A stretch of DNA of 64,000 bases. Source: JAZDJP01 sp043803805. GTDB taxonomy: Bacteria > Planctomycetota > JAZDJP01. Position numbers and translations under genes: made by a program. Location: the NCBI GenBank assembly GCA_043803805.1, contig JAZDJP010000084.1:1-64000 (forward strand), given 5' to 3'. Below are positions 38,623 through 46,930 of the stretch, one piece after another. The first letter of the stretch is position 1. Every line of letters begins with the position of its first letter. The notes under the pieces are model-generated. The model had not been told where the DNA came from. It saw nothing but the letters and a program-made list of their open reading frames with translations, and ran no database searches.

Positions 38623-39858
38623 ATGAACACCTCGAAATGGGAACGGAAGCCCTTGGGTGCTGTGGCAGACTTATGTCTTGGGAAAATGCTGGACCAGAAC
38701 AAGAATAAGGGAGAGCCACTTCCCTATCTTGCGAACGTAAACGTGCGCTGGGGTGAATTTTCGCTGGATAGTCTTAGAACCATGCGCTTTGAACCTAAAG
38801 AGATAGAGCGATACGGGCTCAAGTTCGGAGACATCGTCATGTGTGAAGGCGGTGAGCCTGGCCGCTGCGCCATCTGGAAGAACCAAGTTCCCGGGATGAT
38901 GATTCAGAAGGCGCTCCATCGAATCAGACCAAGTGAGGTTTTGGACTATCGTTTCCTTCACTACAATTTCCTGCACATTGGCTCATCAAAGGGCTTCGAC
39001 CAGTTCTTTACGGGTTCAACCATCAAGCATTTACCGCTAGAGAAATTGGCGAAAGTCGAAGTCAATGTTCCTCCGCTCCCCATCCAACACCGAATCGCGG
39101 GCATCCTGTCCGCCTACGACGAGTTGATGGAGAACAGCCAGCGGCGCATCCGAATTCTGGAGACGATGGCCCGCGCCCTCTACCGCGAGTGGTTCGTCGA
39201 GTTCAGATTTCCCGGTCACGAGAAAGATGAGTTCGTCGCATCGCCGCTTGGACGGATTCCGAAGGGGTGGGAGGTGAAACGAGTTGCGGACTCGTTCGAG
39301 ATTTCCGGCGGGGGCACCCCATCGCGCAAGCAATTGAGTTATTGGGATGAGGGCACAATCCAATGGTTCGCACCAAGCGACCTTACTGCTGCGGACACAA
39401 TGTTCATGGACGACTCGCCCGAGTGCATCACTGAATTCGGTCTCGCTAAAAGTTCCGCCCGGCTTTTCCCGGCGTTCAGCGTGATGATGACCAGCCGTGC
39501 GACCATCGGGGCGATTGCCATTAACACACACGAGGCATGCACAAACCAAGGCTTCATCACCTGCTTGTCGAACGAGCGTGTACCGCTCTACTTCCTTTTC
39601 CATTGGCTCACGGAGAACGTACCAACGTTCCAACGAATGGCTTCAGGCGCGACCTTCAAAGAAATCAGTCGCGGCGTTTTCAAGACGATTGAGTTTCTGC
39701 ATCCGAGCGAGGGGCTGGTGTGCCGTTTCGAGTCGCAGGTTGAACCGATGTCAAAACAGATGCTCGCCTTCCAACGTCAAATCCAAAACCTCCGCCGGAC
39801 GCGAGACCTGTTGTTGCCGCGGCTGTTATCGGGGCAGGTGAGTCTGGGAAGAAATTGA
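38623..39858 (+). CDS. hsdS: Type I restriction-modification specificity subunit HsdS
   Basis: This is a 411-residue protein with two target-recognition domains. TRD1 spans ~1-150 and TRD2 ~200-350 (opening IPKGWEVKRVADSFEISGGGTPSR). Each is followed by a conserved helix (LPIQHRIAGILSAYDELMENSQRRI and the C-terminal MLAFQRQIQNLRRTRDLLLPRLLSG). It recognises a bipartite sequence and sets methylation and cleavage specificity. The TRDs show lower GC content than hsdM, as is common for these swapped modules. ATG 38623 follows GGAGTGAGG; GTG 38617 overlaps the hsdM stop. Confidence 0.93.
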   Translation: MNTSKWERKPLGAVADLCLGKMLDQNKNKGEPLPYLANVNVRWGEFSLDSLRTMRFEPKEIERYGLKFGDIVMCEGGEPGRCAIWKNQVPGMMIQKALHRIRPSEVLDYRFLHYNFLHIGSSKGFDQFFTGSTIKHLPLEKLAKVEVNVPPLPIQHRIAGILSAYDELMENSQRRIRILETMARALYREWFVEFRFPGHEKDEFVASPLGRIPKGWEVKRVADSFEISGGGTPSRKQLSYWDEGTIQWFAPSDLTAADTMFMDDSPECITEFGLAKSSARLFPAFSVMMTSRATIGAIAINTHEACTNQGFITCLSNERVPLYFLFHWLTENVPTFQRMASGATFKEISRGVFKTIEFLHPSEGLVCRFESQVEPMSKQMLAFQRQIQNLRRTRDLLLPRLLSGQVSLGRN

Positions 39859-39861
39859 GTT

Positions 39862-41337
39862 ATGCAACCCATTAAACTGCCATCCGGCATTTTCCTATAC
39901 GACCCAGCCGTTCTTCTCGGTAAGCGTGGTGGCTTCGGACAAGTTTTTCTGGGAAAGACCCATAACGGAGAAGACGTGGCGGTCAAGAAACTGCATCTTT
40001 CCGCCGCAGACGCTGCCCACCGAGAACTCCGCATCGCAGATGAATTGAAGGGCCGTCCTCTTGAGTATGTCGTGCCCTTTGTTGACGCGGGTGAGGATGC
40101 CGACACAGGAGATTATTTTGTCGTGATGGCGAAAGCGGAGGGCAGTCTCCAGAATTGGGTGGATAAGAATGGGCATCTTGCTCCGGTTGAGACCGCTTCT
40201 ATCATACTTCAAATTGTGAAAGGATTGATTGAGGTTGGCGATTTGGTTCATCGCGATTTGAAACCGGACAATGTTTTACTTCACAATGGGAAATGGAAGA
40301 TTGCGGATTTTGGAATTGCGCGATTTATCGAAGATGCCACGGCGACTAACACTCTCAAAGGATGCTTGAGTCCGCACTATGCCGCACCGGAACAGTGGAT
40401 GCTCGAACGTGCCACACATGCAACGGATGTGTATGCTCTCGGGATTGTCGGTTTCTTTCTGTTGACAGGTCATCCGCCATTTAAGACGAATCCGGAGGAG
40501 CAACACAAAAAAGAACCCCTTCCTTCGTTTGACTGCATGGATGGCCGACTGAAATCCCTAATTAACATGATGGTTCGGAAAATTCCGGAAACGAGACCTG
40601 ATTTAATTCGCATAGACAATGTGTTGGCCGATATTGTCGCCAAGCCGCAACAGTCGGTGGTTTCAAATACCCTTCGTGCATTGGCTAACACGAGTGCTCA
40701 AGTATCCGAGGACGAACAACGTTTACAGGCGGAGCATCGCTCTCGTGAAATGGAACGAGATAAAAGGAATCAGTTACGGGAGAGCGCGATAACCGTATTG
40801 CTGGATAATGTCGAACGACTTTGGGGAAAGATTCATGAGCAAGCCCCAAACGCAAAGCGCATAAACTACAAGTCTGTGGATAAGTCATTTGAGTTTCGAT
40901 TGGGGAGCGGTTCCCTAGTATTGCTTATCTCAAGGTTCGATTTTGACCGGTCCGGGAATTACGAGCGGTCCGGATGGGATGTTGTTGCTAAATCACAGAT
41001 TTCCGCACGTCAAAATTCAAATGGCTACATTTGGTCGGCTGCTCTTTTTTATGCTAAACCCAAAGGAGGCACCGGTCATCGTTGGCACGAAGTTTCTTTC
41101 TTTGGATGGAATACTGATAGTCGAGAGCAGCCATTTGCATCTTTCGGTGCAGATGCGGATTTTGCGCTCTCCAACACTATGAGCAAAGTAAGTGCTGCCT
41201 TCGGACCTACTGTCATAGATGACGAGAAGGAAGGTGAATTTCACGACCGATGGATATGGCTGTTGTCGATGGCGGCGCGAGGTCAGTTAAAATGCCCGTC
41301 CTCATTACCTATTTCGAGTTGGCCTCCGAAACTCTGA
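39862..41337 (+). CDS. Ser/Thr protein kinase embedded in the type I R-M operon
   Basis: This is a 491-residue protein lying 3 bp after hsdS and 6 bp before hsdR. The kinase domain (~15-265) is complete: glycine loop GKRGGFGQVFLGK, ATP Lys42 in VAVKKL, catalytic Asp132 in HRDLKPDNVLL, DFG Asp149 in IADFGIARF, and YAAPEQW. A charged helical/coiled segment (~285-320) leads to a C-terminal ~170-residue alpha/beta domain I cannot name (FEFRLGSGSLVLLISRFDF, HEVSFFGWN, FHDRWIWLLSMA). There is no membrane helix. GC content is visibly lower than hsdM and hsdR. Kinases occur in BREX type 2/Pgl and as Stk2-type phage defence; placement between hsdS and hsdR suggests control of, or addition to, restriction. 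Confidence 0.9.
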   Translation: MQPIKLPSGIFLYDPAVLLGKRGGFGQVFLGKTHNGEDVAVKKLHLSAADAAHRELRIADELKGRPLEYVVPFVDAGEDADTGDYFVVMAKAEGSLQNWVDKNGHLAPVETASIILQIVKGLIEVGDLVHRDLKPDNVLLHNGKWKIADFGIARFIEDATATNTLKGCLSPHYAAPEQWMLERATHATDVYALGIVGFFLLTGHPPFKTNPEEQHKKEPLPSFDCMDGRLKSLINMMVRKIPETRPDLIRIDNVLADIVAKPQQSVVSNTLRALANTSAQVSEDEQRLQAEHRSREMERDKRNQLRESAITVLLDNVERLWGKIHEQAPNAKRINYKSVDKSFEFRLGSGSLVLLISRFDFDRSGNYERSGWDVVAKSQISARQNSNGYIWSAALFYAKPKGGTGHRWHEVSFFGWNTDSREQPFASFGADADFALSNTMSKVSAAFGPTVIDDEKEGEFHDRWIWLLSMAARGQLKCPSSLPISSWPPKL

Positions 41338-41343
41338 TAATCC

Positions 41344-44300
41344 ATGCCTCACACCTTCACCGAAGACCACATCGTCGAACAGCCCGCGATTGAACTCTTC
41401 GCGGCGTTGAAGTGGAAAACCGCCTACGCGCTGGAGGAGGTCTTCGGGGCGGATGGAACTCTCGGGCGGGAGACAAAGGGCGAAGTGGTTATCCTCCCCC
41501 GCCTGCGTGCGACGCTAGTGAAGTTCAATCCTCACCTGCCGTCGGACGCGATAGCCGCCGCCGTGGACGAGTTGACCCGAGACCGCTCGGCCATGAGTCT
41601 GGAGGCGGCGAATCGCGAAATCTACGGACTCCTCAAGGAAGGCGTCCGGGTCTCCGTTCCCGACCGCGAACGCAAGGGGCAGCGGGTCGAAAAAGTGAAG
41701 GTCGTGGATTGGGATAACCCGGTGGAGAACGACTTCCTCCTCGTGAATCAGTTCAGCGTCACCGGGGCGCTTTATACCTGCCGCCCGGACCTCGTGGGCT
41801 TTGTAAACGGCCTGCCTCTCGTGGTCATTGAACTCAAGAAGCCGGGCGTGCCTGCACGACAGGCATTCGACGAGAACATCACAAGTTACTTGCATCCGCA
41901 GAACGGCATCCCGAATCTTTTCTGGTACAACGCATTTCTCATCGCCTCGAACGGCACGGAAAGCCGCGTCGGTTCGATTTCGGCAGATTGGGGGAGGTTC
42001 TTCGAGTGGAAGCGCGTGGAACGCGAGGACGAGCCGCGCCGCGTGGCGTTGGAAGTGGTGATTCGCGGCGTGTGCGACCGGACGCGCCTGCTCGACCTGG
42101 TGGAAAACTTCACGCTCTTCTCCGAACGCGAATCAGGCCTTATTAAAATAATAGGACAGAATCATCAATTCCTCGGTGTGAATAACACCATCGCCTCGAT
42201 GCGGAACGCCCGGAAGTCCGGCCACGGACGCGGCGGCGTGTTCTGGCAGACGCAAGGGTCGGGCAAGAGTCTGGCGATGGTCTTCTTCGCCCAGAAGGTC
42301 CTGCGGAAGATTCCGGGTGACTGGACATTCGTTGTTGTGACGGACCGGACAGAACTCGACGACCAAATCGCCAAGACATTCAAGGCAACTGGGGCCGTGA
42401 GTCAGGCTGAAGGGGATGCCTGCCACGCCGGAAGCGGCGAGCATCTCCGCGAACTCCTGCGGGGGAATCATCGGTATGTGTTCACCCTGATTCACAAATT
42501 TCAGACCCCGGAGATGCTCTGCGACCGGAAGGATGTCATCGTCCTGACCGACGAGGCCCATCGAACACAATACGATACGCTGGCCTTGAACATGCGGGCG
42601 GCGCTCCCGAATGCGCTTTTCCTCGCATTCACCGGAACGCCACTCATCGCCGGGGAGGAACGCACCCGCGATGTCTTCGGCGACTACGTTTCGATATATG
42701 ACTTCCAGCAGTCCGTTGAGGATAAGGCAACCGTTCCGTTGTTTTATGAGAATCGCACGCCGGAACTCCACCTGAAAAATCCCGACCTGAACGATGACAT
42801 CTACACCCTCATCGAGAACGCGGACCTCGACGAGGCGCAGGAAAAGCGTCTTGAGCGCGAACTCGGACGGCAATATCACCTCATCACCCGCGATGAACGT
42901 CTTGAGACCGTGGCGAAGGACATCGTCCGCCACTTCCTCGGAAGAGGGTTTCAGGGTAAGGCGATGGTCGTGTCCATAGACAAGGCGACGGCGCTCCGAA
43001 TGCACGACAAGGTGCGAAAACATTGGCAGGCGGAGCGGGAGCGCGTGGAAACTGAATTAAAACGGCTCACCAAGGGTTCCGGTCCAACGCTGGATGAGTC
43101 CGCGGAAGTGAGCGACCTCCGAGCGCGCCTGGACATCCTGAAGACAACCGACATGGCGCTTGTGGTATCTCCCGGCCAGAACGAAATCGAACACATGAAG
43201 AAATTGGGGTTGGATATTGTCCCCCACCGCAAACGCATGAATGACGAGACGCTGGACGAGAAGTTCAAAGATTCCAACGACCCGCTCCGCCTTGTTTTTG
43301 TCTGCGCCATGTGGATGACGGGGTTCGACGCGCCGAGTTGTTCGACCATTTATCTCGACAAGCCGATGCGGAACCACACGCTCATGCAGACCATCGCACG
43401 GGCGAACCGCGTCTTCCCTCAAAAGCATTGCGGCCTCATCGTGGATTACGCCAATGTCTTCGCGTCTTTGGAGAAGGCGCTCGCGATTTACGGCGCGGGA
43501 CGAGGCGGCGCAACACCCGTCAAAGACAAGCAAGCGTTGGTGAAGGAATTGCGGGAGGCCATCGCGGCAGCGGTGGAATTCTGCGGGAAGAATGGCGTCA
43601 GCATCCTCGCCATTGAGTCCGAGACAGATGGGATGAAACGTCTTTCCCTGATTGCCGATGCCGTTGAACGCCTGATTTCCCCCGACCCCCTCCGAAAGGA
43701 CTTCCTCGCGAAGGAACGCTTGATGACGACACTCTACCAGGCGGTGAAGCCTGACCCGGCGGCGCTGGAGTATTCTTCCCGCGTTGCCTGCATCACGATG
43801 ATTGCGAACGCCATTCGCGAGCGCACGGGAGAGGGACCGGCGGATATTTCCGGGGTGATGGGAGGCATCAGCCGCCTGCTGGACGAATCCATTGCGGCGG
43901 ACGGATTCCTTATTCGAGACAAACAGAAAGGACACGGTGTCGTTGACCTCTCCGCCATTGACTTTGAGGCGCTGGCGAATCGGTTCGGGAAGTCCAATCG
44001 GAAGAATGTCGAACTGGAACAACTCAAGGCCGCCATCCGCGCTCAACTTGACCGGATGATACGCCTTAACAAGACGCGGACGGATTACCTTGAAAAGTTC
44101 GAGGCGTTGATTGAATCCTACAACGCCGGAAGCCGGAACATCGAAGACCTCTTCCGGGAACTTCTGGCCTTGAGCCGGGGGATGACCGACGAGGAAGCGC
44201 GCCATATCCGGGAGAATCTATCCGAGGAGGAGTTGACGGTCTTCGACCTTCTGACGCGCCCCGGTCCCGGCCTTTCATCGCAGGAACGGGATGAAGTCAA

Positions 44301-44529
44301 GAAGGTCGCCAAGCAACTTCTGGAGCGGCTCAAGAAATTGCTGGTGCTCGACTGGCGGAAACGCGCCGGGACGCTGGCAAAGGTGCGGCTATCCATCGAG
44401 GATTCGCTGGAAGCCCTGCCCCGTCCCTACACAAAGGAACTGTACACGACCAAATGCTCGACCCTCTTCGAGCATGTTTACGAATCCTATCACGGAGAGG
44501 ATGCAAGCGTATTTGCGGAGGTGGCGTAA
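41344..44529 (+). CDS. hsdR: Type I restriction endonuclease subunit HsdR
   Basis: This is a 1061-residue protein. The N-terminal PD-(D/E)xK nuclease has CRPDLVGFVNGLPLVVIELKKPG. A superfamily 2 translocase follows with Walker A in FWQTQGSGKSLAM (Lys308), DEAH-box VLTDEAHRTQ, FTGTPLI and motif VI MQTIARANRVF. The C-terminal helical region (~800-1061) contacts the methylase. It translocates DNA and cuts unmodified DNA remote from the recognition site. All catalytic motifs appear intact, so the system looks functional. It is the last gene of hsdM-hsdS-kinase-hsdR. Confidence 0.95.
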   Translation: MPHTFTEDHIVEQPAIELFAALKWKTAYALEEVFGADGTLGRETKGEVVILPRLRATLVKFNPHLPSDAIAAAVDELTRDRSAMSLEAANREIYGLLKEGVRVSVPDRERKGQRVEKVKVVDWDNPVENDFLLVNQFSVTGALYTCRPDLVGFVNGLPLVVIELKKPGVPARQAFDENITSYLHPQNGIPNLFWYNAFLIASNGTESRVGSISADWGRFFEWKRVEREDEPRRVALEVVIRGVCDRTRLLDLVENFTLFSERESGLIKIIGQNHQFLGVNNTIASMRNARKSGHGRGGVFWQTQGSGKSLAMVFFAQKVLRKIPGDWTFVVVTDRTELDDQIAKTFKATGAVSQAEGDACHAGSGEHLRELLRGNHRYVFTLIHKFQTPEMLCDRKDVIVLTDEAHRTQYDTLALNMRAALPNALFLAFTGTPLIAGEERTRDVFGDYVSIYDFQQSVEDKATVPLFYENRTPELHLKNPDLNDDIYTLIENADLDEAQEKRLERELGRQYHLITRDERLETVAKDIVRHFLGRGFQGKAMVVSIDKATALRMHDKVRKHWQAERERVETELKRLTKGSGPTLDESAEVSDLRARLDILKTTDMALVVSPGQNEIEHMKKLGLDIVPHRKRMNDETLDEKFKDSNDPLRLVFVCAMWMTGFDAPSCSTIYLDKPMRNHTLMQTIARANRVFPQKHCGLIVDYANVFASLEKALAIYGAGRGGATPVKDKQALVKELREAIAAAVEFCGKNGVSILAIESETDGMKRLSLIADAVERLISPDPLRKDFLAKERLMTTLYQAVKPDPAALEYSSRVACITMIANAIRERTGEGPADISGVMGGISRLLDESIAADGFLIRDKQKGHGVVDLSAIDFEALANRFGKSNRKNVELEQLKAAIRAQLDRMIRLNKTRTDYLEKFEALIESYNAGSRNIEDLFRELLALSRGMTDEEARHIRENLSEEELTVFDLLTRPGPGLSSQERDEVKKVAKQLLERLKKLLVLDWRKRAGTLAKVRLSIEDSLEALPRPYTKELYTTKCSTLFEHVYESYHGEDASVFAEVA

Positions 44530-44563
44530 GAGCCTATCCGCATTTCCGCGCGTGAAGATTTTC

Positions 44564-44635
44564 GACTCCCAGACTCCTCGACTCTTAGACTCCAAGACTC
44601 CAAGACTCCCAGACTCGCTGACTCGCCGACTTTCC
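44564..44635 (+). repeat. Octamer array (GACTCNNN), nine units
   Basis: Nine consecutive 8-bp units: GACTCCCA, GACTCCTC, GACTCTTA, GACTCCAA, GACTCCAA, GACTCCCA, GACTCGCT, GACTCGCC, GACTTTCC. The GACTC core is fixed in eight and the last three bases vary. It sits 34 bp after hsdR. Confidence 0.9.
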
Positions 44636-44659
44636 CTGCTGGTTCCCGACTCCCCCCAA

Positions 44660-44680
44660 GTTTCCAGTTTCAAGTTTCCA
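44660..44680 (+). repeat. Heptamer array (GTTTCCA / GTTTCAA)
   Basis: GTTTCCA, GTTTCAA, GTTTCCA. It is the second array type within 100 bp and it overlaps the -35 region of the next promoter. Confidence 0.75.
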
Positions 44681-44697
44681 GGGTAAGGTGATACAAT
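44669..44697 (+). promoter_or_regulatory. Putative promoter of the GNAT gene
   Basis: TTCAAG (44669-44674, inside the heptamer array), a 17-bp spacer, TACAAT (44692-44697), 31 bp before ATG 44729. Confidence 0.4.
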
Positions 44698-44728
44698 CCG
44701 TCACGGTTCACGAGACGCGAGGGAAATC

Positions 44729-45286
44729 ATGGCGAACACCGAAATTCCCGTTCCGTTGGAACTGATTGAGGAGGCCCGGATGACGCCGTCGCTCGACGCC
44801 GCCATCCGAAAATTGTTGTGCGCGTGTTTCCCCGGGGATGAGGCTGTTTTCGCCGCGTCACGTTTATGGCACGGGACGGCCCCCGCCTATACGTTCGTTG
44901 CCCGTCAGGGGGAGGCGGTGGGCGCTCACATCGGCGTGGTGATCCGGGAAGTTTCCTGCGGCGGGAAGGCGACGGTCATCGCCGGCATTCAGAACATGGC
45001 GGTCGCGCCGGCGTTGCGGAAGTCCGGAGTTTCCCGGCGGCTCATGACGGAGGCCATGGCCGAGGCCGCCCGCCGGGGCATCCGCTTTGGGCTTCTGTTT
45101 TGCGTACCCCAACTTGAACGATTCTACGCCTCGCTCGGCTGGAAGACACTGGTGGTTCGGGTCGTGATGACGGGGGAGGATGGCGGGCCGGAGCCCTTGC
45201 CCGCCAAAAACATCGCCATGAGTCTCGATCTCGCCGACGCGCCATTTCCCGCGGGGGACATCGCGCTTCAGGGGCGGGACTGGTAG
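44729..45286 (+). CDS. GNAT-family N-acetyltransferase
   Basis: This is a 185-residue protein. The acetyl-CoA binding core is IQNMAVAPALRKSGVSRRLMTEAMAEAARRG, followed by LLFCVPQLERFYASLGWKTL, the usual final strands of GNAT enzymes. The substrate is unknown. It precedes truA by 12 bp and may be co-transcribed with it. A promoter with a repeat-derived -35 box lies upstream. Confidence 0.8.
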   Translation: MANTEIPVPLELIEEARMTPSLDAAIRKLLCACFPGDEAVFAASRLWHGTAPAYTFVARQGEAVGAHIGVVIREVSCGGKATVIAGIQNMAVAPALRKSGVSRRLMTEAMAEAARRGIRFGLLFCVPQLERFYASLGWKTLVVRVVMTGEDGGPEPLPAKNIAMSLDLADAPFPAGDIALQGRDW

Positions 45287-45298
45287 GCGTCGTTTTTC

Positions 45299-46063
45299 AT
45301 GCGCACCCTTCGCCTTCTCATCGAGTACGACGGCACGGGTTTCCTGGGCTGGCAGAAGCAGTCCCGCGGACGCACCGTGCAGGGGGTTCTGGAGGAGGTG
45401 TTCCGCCGCATCGCCGGCCGGCCGGTTCATGTCACGGGCGCCAGCCGCACCGATTCCGGCGTCCACGCCACCGGCCAGGTGGTCAGCGTGCCGCTGGAAG
45501 TCCGCCTGGACGACGCCACGCTCCTCCGGGCCCTCAACGCCCATCTTCCGGAGGATGTCGCCGTGAAGGCGGTCGAAACGGTCCCGGCGGAATTCAACGC
45601 CATCCGGGATGCCGTCAGAAAACGGTATCTCTACCGGGTGGAGTGCGGCGCGGCGCCCAGTCCCCTTCTCGCCCGGTATTGCCATCACGTCCGGCCGCCT
45701 CTCGATGTCGCGGCCATGCGGGCCGCGGCGGCATATCTTTTGGGGACGCACGACTTCACGGCCATGAGTGGGACGTGCGATGCCGGGCTGCGCGACCCCG
45801 TTCGCACGGTCCGGAGCATCGAGATTTTGGAGACGGTCCCGGGGCGGGTGGAGATGGCCGTCGAGGCGGACGGTTTCCTGTATCACATGGTCCGGTTCAT
45901 GGCCGCGACGCTCCTCGCGGCGGGGGGCGGGCGGATGGCTCCTCCCCGGGCGGGGGAGATCCTCGCCTCGCGCGACCGCTCCCGTGCCCCCTCGCCCGCG
46001 CCGGCGAAGGGCTTGTGTCTGGTGAAGGTGTGGTATTCGGTTGACAATCCGGACGGGATGTGA
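45299..46063 (+). CDS. truA: tRNA pseudouridine(38-40) synthase
   Basis: This is a 254-residue enzyme. The N-terminal LRLLIEYDGTGFLGWQKQ and the catalytic Asp motif GASRTDSGVHATGQVVS are unmistakable; RVEMAVEADGFLYHMVR is the second-half signature. It isomerises uridines in the anticodon arm of many tRNAs. Length is normal. The promoter of the downstream ptsN-like gene overlaps its last codons. Confidence 0.96.
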   Translation: MRTLRLLIEYDGTGFLGWQKQSRGRTVQGVLEEVFRRIAGRPVHVTGASRTDSGVHATGQVVSVPLEVRLDDATLLRALNAHLPEDVAVKAVETVPAEFNAIRDAVRKRYLYRVECGAAPSPLLARYCHHVRPPLDVAAMRAAAAYLLGTHDFTAMSGTCDAGLRDPVRTVRSIEILETVPGRVEMAVEADGFLYHMVRFMAATLLAAGGGRMAPPRAGEILASRDRSRAPSPAPAKGLCLVKVWYSVDNPDGM

Positions 46064-46069
46064 TACAAG
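46041..46069 (+). promoter_or_regulatory. Promoter of the PTS phosphorelay operon
   Basis: TTGACA (46041-46046, perfect), a 17-bp spacer, TACAAG (46064-46069). It overlaps the truA stop and gives a ~95-nt leader. Confidence 0.6.
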
Positions 46070-46171
46070 AAGGAAGATTATGATTCTTCCTCGGAAGGAT
46101 CGCCACAACAGTAAATCGGCCTTCGGGTTCTGTTGCGCCGGTTTGCGCTCTTGTGATTCGGGGGTACACGC

Positions 46172-46645
46172 ATGAAGTTCCGTGATTTCATCATTGATGA
46201 CGCCGTTGTCATGAATCTCCAGTCCGTCGAGCGCGATGACGCCATCGCCGAGATGGTGGAGGGACTCAAGAAGTCCGGCAAGGTCGGCGACGAACATGCC
46301 AACGAGATCGTCAAGGCGCTTCTCAAGCGCGAACGGCTCGGGAGCACCGGCATTGGCAAGGGAGTCGCCGTGCCGCACGCCAAACACGGGAACGTGAGGG
46401 GGTTGATGGGGGCGTTCGGCAAGTCCGAGAAGGGCATTGAGTTCAACGCCCTTGACGGCGAGAAGGTGTACTGCGTGTTCATGCTTTTGTCGCACGCGGA
46501 TGCCTCCGGACCTCACCTGCAGGCGTTGGCCTACATCTCGAATCTGCTCCGGGACGACCGGTTCTGCCGGTTCCTGCGGGATGCCAAGACGAAGAGCGAT
46601 ATTCTCGACCTCTTCACCGAGGCCGACCAGCGGACAACCTCCTGA
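46172..46645 (+). CDS. ptsN: PTS EIIA component, nitrogen/fructose type (PtsN-like)
   Basis: This is a 157-residue protein. The phospho-acceptor His is in GKGVAVPHAKH; ALLKRERLGSTGIG and LLSHADASGPHLQALAYIS are typical of EIIA-Ntr/Fru. With no permease (EIIB/EIIC) nearby, a regulatory role in a nitrogen-type phosphorelay is likely. HPr and EI follow at once, so the whole relay EI to HPr to EIIA is encoded together. Confidence 0.9.
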   Translation: MKFRDFIIDDAVVMNLQSVERDDAIAEMVEGLKKSGKVGDEHANEIVKALLKRERLGSTGIGKGVAVPHAKHGNVRGLMGAFGKSEKGIEFNALDGEKVYCVFMLLSHADASGPHLQALAYISNLLRDDRFCRFLRDAKTKSDILDLFTEADQRTTS

Positions 46646-46657
46646 CGGGACGTCCCC

Positions 46658-46930
46658 ATGATTGAGGTGGAGGACGAAATCCAAGTGTCGAATCTCCACG
46701 GGATTCACGTCCGTCCGGCGACCCGGCTGGCGGAGACGGCCCGGAAGTTCACGTCGAAAATCATCATCCTGGCGAAGGGGCGTGATGTGGACGCCAAGAG
46801 CATTCTCGCCCTCATGACGCTGGGGGCGGAGTCGGGGACGGTCCTGCGCGTGCGCGCCACCGGGGATGACGCCGCGGACGCTGTCAAGGCCATTCTGGAG
46901 TTGATCCGGGGCCGGTTCGGGGAGGAGTGA
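46658..46930 (+). CDS. Phosphocarrier protein HPr
   Basis: This is a 90-residue protein. The phosphorylated His is in NLHGIHVRPATRLAETA, and the regulatory Ser region reads AKSILALMTLGAESGT, matching Ser46 of HPr. It may thus be a target of an HPr kinase not present here. The stop overlaps the EI start (TGATG). Confidence 0.93.
   Translation: MIEVEDEIQVSNLHGIHVRPATRLAETARKFTSKIIILAKGRDVDAKSILALMTLGAESGTVLRVRATGDDAADAVKAILELIRGRFGEE

Noticed and set aside
42133..43023. 296-codon antisense frame within hsdR
   Set aside because: It is opposite the helicase motifs of hsdR, with no start signals and no domain.
44564..44635. Possible CRISPR array
   Set aside because: Units are 8 bp with no 20-40 bp spacers, and no cas genes are in the window.
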